From NCBI RefSeq assembly GCF_032854445.1, contig NC_088302.1:310001-374000 (forward strand): DNA of 64,000 bases, read 5' to 3'. Every line of letters begins with the position of its first letter. The first letter of the stretch is position 1. This DNA comes from Liolophura sinensis. Taxonomy: Eukaryota > Mollusca > Polyplacophora > Chitonida > Chitonidae. The notes beneath the pieces are model-generated. The model saw only the letters and a list, made by a program, of their open reading frames with translations, was not told the DNA's origin and did no database searches. This document shows, piece by piece, positions 36,312-47,800 of the stretch. A program made the position numbers and the translations under genes.

Positions 36312-36635
36312 CATGATAGCAGACATGATGGCAGACATGATTGCAGACATGATGACAGACATGATGGCAGATATGATTGCAGACATGATGACAGACATGA
36401 TTGCAGACATGATTGCAGACATGATTGCAGACATGATGGCAGACATGATGACAGACATGATTGCAGACATGATGGCAGACATGATTGCAGACATGATTGC
36501 AGACTTGATTGCAGACATGATGACAGACATGATTGCAGACATGATGGCAGACATGATTGCAGACATGATGACAGACATGATGACAGCTATGATTGCAGAC
36601 ATGATTGCAGACATGATGACAGACATGATTTGTTG
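36312..36635. repeat. 12-bp minisatellite, about 27 copies
   Basis: Variants of GCAGACATGATT and GCAGACATGATG. Four codons per unit open frames on both strands (107 and 115 codons; IADM- or IMSA-type). No coding evidence. Confidence 0.93.
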
Positions 36636-36639
36636 ATTT

Positions 36640-37591
36640 ATGGCCCAGACTATCCGAGTTTATAGGATGCTCGCTCCTCAGATTTCAAATATCGGGATGA
36701 GGTCCCCAACACAGGAAGAAATCGCCACCAAGCTTGGTCAAACTGGTATTTTTTACATTTCCATATTCATAACACTCCGATGTCCGCTTAGATCGGCCGT
36801 CCGCTATTATCAAGTCCTTGTGGACCGCCATCTTGCAGATCATGTGTCCTGGATTTCGCAACTACTTGACAGGAGATAGCTTTCCTTCCCCCACACGGCA
36901 AGGTATCGTTCATGAATGAAAGAAATTATCAAACACGTTAGATATTTGGTGCAGCTCCACAAAAGGCAAGAAACTTACAGAAAAGCTCACCGCAGACGAG
37001 AGTTACGTGCTTAAGGCAGGTGCGACGAATGAACTTTTGCTAAGCACATAGCTCTCGTGTGCGTCGGGCTTTACTGTACTGGAGCAGGTTTTCACAAAAC
37101 TTCTTAAGTTCACTAAAGTCCAAAGTCAAACACTACGTTGGTATACTGTTATGTTCCTAAGCCCGTGTTAAAGACAAGAGACCTAGAAATACTCCCTAAT
37201 ACAGCGCTAAACAGATGTGTTACTGACACCCATTCAGCTATCTTAGTTCACTACACTGTCTTACCCTATAGAGTAATCGTTTATCTAAAAAAACATGAAC
37301 ACAAATGTAATATTCATGATAAGCCCATATTTTCATTTTTGTTTCATAAGTCACCACAAAGGCATAGTAATGGTCATCAGTACGCTCTAAACTGACCGAC
37401 CGTAAAGATCAGGGCTCTAAAGTGACCGAACGTATAGATCACTTCAGACTTGTGAGGCCCAAAGTGATATATAAAGTTTATACTAAAAGAGAATACCCAA
37501 AGCAGGATTTCGTGTCCCAAATACACATGTAAGTCCTCATACAAAGCTTATAGTGAGAGAAGACTGAAAGCAGTCATTTGTTGTCTGAGCG
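36640..37591. other. Unique sequence, probable 3' UTR of the membrane-protein gene in its right part
   Basis: The minus-strand gene stops at 37592, so its 3' UTR must extend leftward here. I found no AATAAA on the minus strand in this stretch, so the transcript end is not placed. Confidence 0.35.
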
Positions 37592-38842
37592 TCAATCGGC
37601 CGCACAGTAATGAAGCAGAGAACTGTATTCGTCCACATCTACTTCCTCTTGGTCGCTCAGAATATGCACTGTGTTGTTCCTGTTGAAGTCCATCTCAACG
37701 ACTACCCCATGGTGATTTGCGTCTGACTGTTCCTCCGATATGCTATCACCCGAGACAGGTGTTCCGAAACCCCGTGACACAGCCTTGCCACACACAACGT
37801 CGCCGTGACAGAAAAACGCTTTAATTTCTTCACTGGTTATGACTACAGTTCCTGTATCCACAACACTTCCACTACAGTTTCTGTTCTGTTGCGCAGAAAC
37901 TGGAATAACTCCTCCTCGTAGAGAGTACTTGTGATACTCGTTACACAGCCGTTTGGTATTGTCATCCCGATGGCAACCCGAACTGTTCTCTGTTAAAGCG
38001 ACAAAACTTTGACTCCCCAGCTCATAGGAAACTAGGGATGCGTCAGCGGTAGACTGTTGTGGGACATCGTCAGAAGACGGCATGCTAGTGGCACAACTGC
38101 CATTACTGTTATCGTGTTTAGGTACATCTTCACGTGGTGGCTGGTCAACAGAACCAAGCGCGGCAATATTCTCGCATCCAGCCGTTTTTATGGCACTATT
38201 CCTATCTACATGGCCACAGACTGACTTCGGAATAGCATATCGTTCAGCTTCACCTTCACACAGAGGTTTATGAACGTAGTTCGAGGAAGTGTCCGAATCT
38301 ACTGAGTAGCGGACTGAGCATCCTTCCAGTTTGCCAAACGTCTCTTCTGACAGAGCATTTCTGTGGAGACAGCCTTGCTCCCGGCTGCTTCCGGCGTTAT
38401 TGAACCTGGGCAGGCTGGCCTTCTCAGGCAAGAGTGGGGTACTGAGGTCCACTGGGCGCTCATCATTCATCAAACAGCTATTAACAGAGGACAGACTTAG
38501 TTTTCTCTCTGGACCTGGTGATAAACAAGCCTCAGGTGTGTCAACAGGTAAGACCGAGGTTTCGCTGTTTGATATAGCTGTCCGTGCCGGATTGTTGGAT
38601 GTCGTGTCAGCGTGTACCGTGACAGGAGACGCACCAAGTCGCGGTTTCCTCATCTTCAAAGACACGGTCTCTGACCAGAGGCTATTATTGTTGCTCTGCT
38701 CCCCACCAGGTGCTGGCAGGGCGGTGCCGTCTTCAGATATGTTCGGGAAAGTTCCAGGCCCATATGTTGGAAAGTCTTTCCAGTCCTCGCCAAAAATTTT
38801 ATTTACTTTTGAAATATAATCTTTGTTTCCTGCTGCAGGATT
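37592..38842 (-). CDS. Last coding exon: long cytoplasmic tail
   Basis: After acceptor TTGGATCTTTCAG it reads NPAAGNKDYISKVNKIFGED and on through WKDFPTYGPGTFPN, staying open for 416 codons to the TAG/TGA-type stop at 37592. The first 40 residues are aromatic-rich and may fold. The rest is low in hydrophobics, rich in Ser, Asp, Asn and Cys, with acidic stretches near the end (SDQEEVDVDEYSSLLHYCAA). GC content and codon use are clearly higher than in the surroundings, supporting a real exon. A shorter version starting at an internal codon (38665) is only the part visible to a start-codon search. Confidence 0.8.
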   Translation of the reverse strand, partial: NPAAGNKDYISKVNKIFGEDWKDFPTYGPGTFPNISEDGTALPAPGGEQSNNNSLWSETVSLKMRKPRLGASPVTVHADTTSNNPARTAISNSETSVLPVDTPEACLSPGPERKLSLSSVNSCLMNDERPVDLSTPLLPEKASLPRFNNAGSSREQGCLHRNALSEETFGKLEGCSVRYSVDSDTSSNYVHKPLCEGEAERYAIPKSVCGHVDRNSAIKTAGCENIAALGSVDQPPREDVPKHDNSNGSCATSMPSSDDVPQQSTADASLVSYELGSQSFVALTENSSGCHRDDNTKRLCNEYHKYSLRGGVIPVSAQQNRNCSGSVVDTGTVVITSEEIKAFFCHGDVVCGKAVSRGFGTPVSGDSISEEQSDANHHGVVVEMDFNRNNTVHILSDQEEVDVDEYSSLLHYCAAD

Positions 38843-41800
38843 CTGAAAGATCCAAGGCGAAAAGAAATAATTGACACATTAAATGGATTTCCAAACAGAA
38901 CATCATGTTTTGTTATTGAAAAGAACTTTTATCTGAAGTTTGTTTATTTGTTATTATTCTTGGAGGCTATCACATTTCGGTCATGTTATCCTTGTAACAG
39001 ACCGGTCTCAAACAACAAATAGTGCTGCTTCACTGGAACGCCTTGATGACAACACCATATCGCGACTCACTCAGCCACAGTAAACAGTGTCTTAACTCAC
39101 GTGTAGGGTATTGACGACGGACTAACTTTTTAAATTACGTCGGTTTCTAGAAGCACGTCTCAAATCTTGCCGGCCGGCGGGAGGAACTACTACAATCTAT
39201 CAAAGGATTAGATTTGGACAAGAAAGAGAAGTCTTCAGTGAGAAAATTAACAACATACGCGTTGACGTATACGGTTACGCATGCACACATTTCCCTGGTT
39301 CAGTTTCTGTAGCGGGTGACTAAAAAAATGCATGATGGTTTGGGCGACGCTTATCACGGCGTCTCTGGTCTACATTTGCCGTCATATTTCCATGGCCGCA
39401 ACCGGGGTTACCTCACCTCCACAGTAGGCGCAAAAAGTATCACCTGTCGAGGGCGTGGATTTGTTTCAAGAAAGGATGATGTAGTTGTGACTTAAGGCAG
39501 ACATAAACCTAAGACCTTGGTTCATGTAAGTGTCCTATGATAAACAGACACCCGAGCCCCTGTCACCTTTTTCAGATCAGACAGGGCGTTTTTATGAGTA
39601 AGTGTCCTATGCGAAACAGGCACCTGAACCCCTGTTACCTTCTTCAGATTAGACAGGGCTATGTCTAAGACCTTGGTACATGTAACTGTACTATGAGAAA
39701 CAGACACCTGAGCCCCTGTCACCTTTTTCAGATCAGACAGGGCGTTTTTATGAGTAAGTGTCCTGTGAAAAAGAGATACCTGAGGCCCTGTTACCTTCTT
39801 CAGATCTGACAGCCCTTAGCCTAAGACCTTGGTACATGTAAGTGTCCTATGCGAAACAGACACCTGAGCCCCTGTTACCTTCTTCAGATCAGACAGGGCT
39901 ATGTCTAAGACCTTGGTACATGTAACTGTACTATGAGAAACAGACACCTGAGCCCCTGTCACCTTCTTCAGATCAGACAGGGCGTTTTTTATGAGAAAGT
40001 GTTCTATGAAAAAGAGGCACCTGAGGCCCTATTACCTTCTTCAAATCTGACAGCCCTTAGTCTAAGACCTTGGTACATGTAAGTGTCCTATGCGTAACAG
40101 ACACCTGAGCCCCTGTCACCTTTTTCAGATCAGACAGGGCGTTTTTATGAGTAAGTGTCCTATGAAAAAGAGACATCTGAGGCCCTGTTACCTTCTCCAG
40201 ATCAGACGGGCCTTAGCCTAAGACCTTGGTACATGTAAGTGTCCTATGATAAACAGACACCGGAGGCCCTGTTACTTTCTTCAGATCAGACGGGCCTTAG
40301 CCTAAGACCTTGGTACATGTAAGTGTCCTATGAGAAACAAACACCTATGCCCGAGTTACCTTCTTCAGATCAGACAGGGCGTTTTTACGGCTTATCTCTT
40401 TCTTTGTATTTCCCTTATTGCCGTTCTTGTTCCCTTTCTCCTGAAAATATAAAACAGATGTCAAATTGATCATTATTTAAGTTTGCAGTGGTTCTCTGTC
40501 TGCCATTATATAACAGAACCGGAATATCGGAACCCTGGGGCCACTTTCACAAATCAGCGTACGGCATTTATTTATCGTACATTTGTCGTACGATATTTTG
40601 TATGATATATTTGTGAAAGTGGCCCCTGAACTGTTTCTCACCTAATCGATAAAGTATATCTACACTGGGCCTGAAGACATCCAGTACATCCAGTACATCC
40701 AGGAACATACAATCACTTACATCTAGGAACATACAATCACTTACATCCAGGAACATACCATCACTTATATCCAGGAATATACCATCACTTACATCTAGGA
40801 ACATACCATAACTTATATCCAGGAACATACCGTCACTTACTTCCAGGAACATACAATCACCTATATCTAGGAACATACCATCACTTACATCCTGGAACAT
40901 ACAATCACTTACATCTAGGAACATACCTTCACTTACATTCAGGAACATACCATCACTTACATCCTGGAACATACCATCACTTACATCCAGGAACATACCA
41001 TCACTTACATCCAGGAACATACCTTGACTTACATTCAGGAACATACCTTCACTTACATCCTGGAACATACCGTCACTTACATCCTGGAACATACAATCAC
41101 TTACATCCAGGAACATACCTTCACTTACATTCAGGAACATACCTTCACTTATATCCTGGAACATGCCATCACTTACATCCAGGAACATACCATCACTTAC
41201 ATCCAGGAACATACAATCACTTACATCCAGGAACATACCTTCACTTACATTCAGGAACATACCTTCACTTACATCCTGGAACATACCATCACTTACATCC
41301 AGGAACATACAATCACTTACATCCAGGAACATACCTTCACTTACATTCCCTTACTTCCTTGAACATACCATCACTTACATCCAGAGACATACCTTTTTGC
41401 TAGACTTCTTCGTCTTCTTGGATCCCTTTCCGTCCTGGCTGTTTTTGGATTTCTTTTCCTGTTACAGGGGAACATGTCGATAAACCAAGTGCGCTGTGAG
41501 AGTATGCGGACTCATTTTCAAGAAGGAACAATATTTTGCTGCACATACAAATGTATTAAAATAGGATTTTTGTTGTTTAAAGTTGTTTTCAACATTGTTT
41601 TGGTGAGCTCACGACGGTGAGTTTATGACGGTGTGTCCACGCCTGATTCCAGTCCCGCCATGTTCGTGGTCCTACCTCACTGGAACGCCACCAGACGACA
41701 TGCCTCATCTAATCACAGAACACAGACACCGGGCCGAGCAGTACTTGTCATTGGTCTAAACGACGCTGAACAATTGCCCAGATCTAGGCCTAATATGCAC

Positions 41801-44800
41801 GTATATGCCGCCATGGGGCTGAAGCACAGATCTTCCAAACATGAGGGGGATGTGTAGACGTATGTGTAAAACTCTAAGTGCTCGCAAACACATTGGTGAA
41901 GTTCATCAAGTGAAGATGATGTACCATAAATTAAAACACTAGTTACATACTAGTTCAGGTGTACTCAGCAACATTCAGTTTTACTTACCAACTTCGCTTT
42001 CTTAGCCTGAAAAAAGCTGAAAAGTAAATTACAACCATTTGGTGAGAACTAATATCAGTGGTTTAAAGTCACAGTAGAATGCTACCAGCAGATAAAGAGA
42101 AACATCGGTGTCATGTAGATCAACTGTGATGTCTGGATAAAACCTTAACTGGTTACACAAACTTCAGTCTGCCGCAGTGGTGTGACAATGGTGTCTCATA
42201 TGAAGTGTATACAGGTCATCAGACGTAAACGCACTATCAGAGAACACCCCAATCTGTTCATCAGAATTCTTACATTTATTTCTTGGAATGTGTTTTCTGG
42301 GTGATAAAATGTATTTCAAACTTGAGCACGGAGGACTGCCTTTTAAGACGAAGGTATTAAGAATACGCATATAAATCGTAAAATGAATTCAATAAATAAC
42401 ACAGCCATGTTTAAGTGTTAGCTTTGGCCTTTCAAACACACAACCCCTCAAACAAGGCTGTTGTAATCAGTAATAAACACACAATCCCTTACCCAGTACT
42501 GTTGTATTCAGTAACAAACACACAATCCTTTACCCAAGCTTGTTGTATTCAGTAACAAACACACAATCCCTTACCCAATGCTGTTGTTTTCAGAAACAAA
42601 CACACCATGCCTTACCCAATGTTTTTGTATTCAGAAACACGCATAATCCCTTACCCAAGGCGGCTGTGTTCCGTAACAAACACACAATGCCTTACACAAA
42701 GCTGTTGTATTCAGTAACAAACACACAATCCCTTACCCAAAGCTGTTGTATTCAGTAACAAACACAAAATCCCTCACCAAAGGCTGTTGTATTCAGTAAC
42801 GAACACACAATCCCTTACCCAAGGCTGCTGTATTCTGTAACAAACACATAATCCCTTACCCAAGGCTGTTGTATTCAGAAACAAACACAATCCCTTACCC
42901 AAGGCTGCTGTATTCAGTAACAATCACTCAGTCCCTTACACAAGGCTGTTGTATTCAGTAACAAACACACAATGCCTTATCCAAGGTTGTTGTTTTCAGT
43001 AACAAACACGTAATCCCTTACCCAAGGCTGTTGTATTCAGAAACACACACAATCCCTTACACAAGGCTGTTGTTTTCAGTAACAAACACAGAATCCCTTA
43101 CCCAAAGCTGTTGTATTCAGAAACACACACAATCCCTTACACAAGGCTGTTGTGTTCAGTAACAAACACAGAATCCCTTACCCAAAGCTGCTGTATTCAG
43201 AAACAAACACAATCCCTTACCCAAGGCTGCTGTATTCAGTAACAAACACAGAATCCCTTACACAAGGCTGTTGTATTCAGTAACAAACCATCGATCCCTT
43301 ACCCAAGGCTGTTGTATTCCGTAACAAACACACAATCCTTTACCCAAGCTTGTTGTATTCAGTAACAAACACAGAATCCCTTACCCAAGGCTGTTGTATT
43401 CAGTAACAAACATCAATCCCTTACCCAAGGCTGTTGTATTCAATAACGATCACACAATCCCTTACCCAAGGCTGATGTATTCAGTAACAAACACACAATC
43501 CCTTACCCAAGGCTGTTGTTTTCAGAAACACACACAAGCCCCTACTCAAGCTCTTGTATTCAGAAACAAACACACAATCCCTTACCCAAGGCTGTTGTTT
43601 TCAGAAACACACACAAGCCCCTACTCAAGATCTTGTATTCAGTAACAAACACAGAATCCCTTACCCAACGCTGTTGTATTCAGTAACAAACACACAATTC
43701 CTTACCCAAGGCTGTTGTTTTCAGAAACACACACAAGCCCCTACTCAAGCTCTTGTATTCAGAAACAAACACAATCCCTTACCCAAGGCTGCTGTATTCA
43801 GTAACAAACACAGAATCCCTTACCCAAGGCTGTTGTATTCAGTAACAAACCCTCGATCCCTTACCCAAGGCTGCTGTATTCCGTAACGAACACACAATCC
43901 CTTACCCAAGGCTGTTGTATTCAATAACGAACACACAATCCCTTACCCAAGGCTGATGTATTCAGTAACAAACACACAATCCCTTACCCAAGGCTGTTGT
44001 ATTCAGAAACACACACAAGTCCCTACTCAAGCTCTTGTATTCAGAAACAAACACAATGACTTACCCAAGGCTGATGTATTCAGTAACAAACACAGAATCC
44101 CTTACCCAAGGCTGTTGTTTTCAGAAACACACACAAGCCCCTACTCAAGCTCTTGTATTCAGAAACAAACACAATGACTTACACAAGGCTGTTGTATTCA
44201 GTAACAAACACACATTTCATTATTCAAGGCTGTTGTATTTAGAAACACACAATCCTTTACCCAAGGCTGCCGTATTCAGAAACAAACACAATCCCTTACC
44301 CAAGGCCATTGTATTCAGTAACAAACACACAATCCTTTACCCAAGGCTGCTGTATTCAGAAACAAACACAATCCCTTACCCAAGGCTGTTGTGTCCAATA
44401 ACAACACACAATCCCTAACCCAACGCTGTTGTATTCAGAAACACACACAATCCCTTACCCAAGGCTGTTGTATTCAGTAACAAACACACAATCCCTTCCC
44501 CAAGGCTGTTGTATTCAGTAACAAACACACAATCCCTTACCCAAGGCTGTTGTGTTCAGTAACAAACACACAATCCCTAACCCAACGCTGTTGTATTCAG
44601 AAACACACACAATCCCTTCCCCAAGACTGTTGTATTCATAAACACACACACTCCCTTACACAAGGCTGATGCAATGTCTAACAAACACCCCATACTTAGT
44701 CGGTAGCACAAGACGGTTGTCATCTGTAACAGACACAATCCCTTACTAACGTCTGTTGTAATCATGCTCCCTTAACCCACGATGTGGTAAAAATGTCCGC

Positions 44801-47800
44801 CGATCAAATCTACTTACCTCAAGATTCCTTTCTTTCCTCCGGTTTTCTGTTTCCTTTTTTTCTCCCAATCAGGATCGTTTCTGATCTTTTTGGACTAAAC
44901 ACACAAAGCATCGTCACATTAAGTTCTATATTTTACTACAAATTTCCGTTTAAGCCCCTGAAATAATATGATAATGACTTATGGCTAGTCCTAAGATGTG
45001 TACATTCGTGAAGTGCCCAGACTACATGTATGAAATACCAAGCCTACATTCGCGAAGAGCCCGGTCTATATTCGTGAAGAGCCCGGTCTATATTCATGAA
45101 GAGCCCGGTCTACACTCGTTACAAGTCCGTGCTACATTTGTAAAGAGCCCAGTCTACATTCATGGAGGGCTCGGTGTTTGCATTCATGAAGATCCCAGTC
45201 TACTTTCGTGAAGAGCCCGGTCTACATTCGTGAAGAGCTCTGTGTTTACATTCATGAAGATCTCGGTTTACATTCCAGGCATGAAGTGCCAGGCCTACAT
45301 TCATGAAAAGCCTGGTCTACATTTGTGGAGAACCCGGTCTGCATTCATGACGAGCTCGTTTCACATTCATAAAGATCCTGGCCTACATTCAGGAAGAGCC
45401 CGGTCTACATCCGTGATGAAGCCGGTTTCCACTCGTGCAAATCTCCGTCTACATTCGTGATGAGCCCGGTATACACTCGTGAAGGTTCAGGCCTACAATA
45501 GTGAAGAGCTTATGAAGTGCACGGTTTATACATTCGTGAAAAGCGATGTGTAGTAACACGAATGTACATTCTTGAAGTGCGCAGTGTACATCCGTGAAGT
45601 ATGTGGTATATATTCGTGAAGTGTGTGGTATTTATTAGTGAAGAAGCGGTGTATTTTTCTTTACGCGATGTACATTCGTGAAGTATCCGGTGGACATTTG
45701 TGAAGTGCCCGGTGTATATTCGTCGGGTGTGCTATGTACATTCGTCAGGTTAACACGGTGTACGTTCGTCAGGTGTGTTATGTGGATTCGTCAGGTGTGC
45801 GGTGTACATTCGTCAGGTGTGCAGAAAATGGGCGATTCTTACCACGTAGAAAACCAGATAGGACAAGCCAAATATGACAGGTACCATGACGGTTGCCATT
45901 ATGATCATAATATAGATGAAGTCGTCCGCTTTTAGCTTGTTATAAACCGACTCTCTCTCGGGTGCATCTGTGAGAAAAAAATGTATAGCAGGTACATTAA
46001 TGTTACTGTAGTTATTTCATAGCATTTGTAGTCAAACTTGAACACTTAAGTTTTCTCGGGTTTTATACACGCAACACCGTGAGTGACCAAACTAGTTACT
46101 GTATACTGAAATGCATTAAAATCGCACCAGAGGAACTGACACTCAACCAAATTTTATTTTGGTGTTGGCAATGTTTACACATTTACACTCAGATAAATCA
46201 GTTACGCATTAGTAATGACAAATGTCACTGGAAAGTACAAAATTTTAATGTAGATAAAATGGAACACACAAGAGGTCCAAAGACAAAGTTGGTACCGGGT
46301 AGGACCACCTCAGTTTACAACGCATGCCACACAACGCACTATAAGTCTCTTGTGGTCAGTGAAGAGTGCAGGCTACGACCGTCTATGATTAGTTTACAAT
46401 TCTACTGACGTGCTTCCTGTTATATACCTGTTACTTTTTGAATAGCGACCCAGTTGTCAGAATCTCCTAATATTGTGTCCGTTTTCGACAAACCTAATTC
46501 TTCTGATGTGGCCGAAAGTTTCTCAGCAGCCGTGTCAATATCCTCGTAATCCGCTATTTCTGACGTCACAGGCTCAGATTTGGCAGTGGCTGAAAGTAGG
46601 AACAATGTACACTAACAATTAGGCTATTACAGCTTCATGTATAGTCGGATAAGCCCATGCCTTCTTCCTCACATTTGCCCTAAACTTAGCTACAACAATA
46701 TTCGCACAACACTTTGAGATTTAGTTGAGATTAGGTTGTGATCAGAACTTAAATTACAACTCGGCTCAGAAGAGCGACATTCGGCCAATAACACGAGATA
46801 AGGACGAGGTTGGGAAAACAGGGCGACATTCTGACGAGATTAGCACGCCATTTAGTCGACATTGAGTGAGTTAGAGAATTGGTGGTCACGACTGAATCTC
46901 CACTAAATCTCGCGTTTTACACTAAATCTCCACTCGAATTTCTCCAGAATCTCGTGCTGTTCTGCGAGTTTCGCTAGAATGCCAGACACGAGACTCGACT
47001 CGACTGAATATCGTTGGAATCAGTTTGAAATCATCAGAATGTCGTGTTGTCCTAATTTCGATGAAATCTCTCACTATCGTTCAAATATGGCCATTCATGT
47101 TTTGGGGAAAATGTGGAGAAAGCGTAGCCGCATCAGGTTCCATAACTTCAGCTTTGGACAATGAGAAAATGGGAAACAGGCACTTTGTAATGAAAATACC
47201 TCCACCGCCACAGAGGCAGGATGACTACAACCTGCTGGTATCATTCAAACAAAGAATACGGTATGCACATGCCTACTGTACTTGTCGTAAACTTGACCAC
47301 AAGAAGGACAGATATAAACGGCTTACTGATGATGAAATCTCATCCACATCGCATTGTCGCTCAGTCTAGCAACAGTTACCGACGCCGAAGGCTTATCTCA
47401 CAAAACAAATGCAAGTAAATCCAAAGCAAAAAGGGTAGACTGCTTTACTAATTTCATGTCTGCAGTGTCCCGGAAGGGTAAAAGTTGCACGAATAGTGCA
47501 TGTAGGCCTATGTTTGACGTTTCGTGCAATATGTGCATGTAGGTCTGTGTGGAAAAAACTTGCGAAGTGAAAAGAGAAATTCTGAATAGACAACCTTAGC
47601 ATGTTTCTGGTATACGTTTGTCATTTCTCTTCACACCGGAATACTGGCGTGGAGACCGATACGTACGACACAAAGTGGTGGCTTTCTTCAGACAGCTTCG
47701 TACCGCCTTTGTCGTCATCAGGTGGATTTTTTGCTGTACGATCTGTGTGGCGAAATGATACCAATAGCAGTGGCAGAGAAGATGGTCCACCTTGATGACA

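Noticed and set aside
40568-41332. 254-codon minus frame of MFLDVSDG repeats
   Set aside because: It is the intronic 24-bp array read through; the real exon ends at the donor at 41,393.
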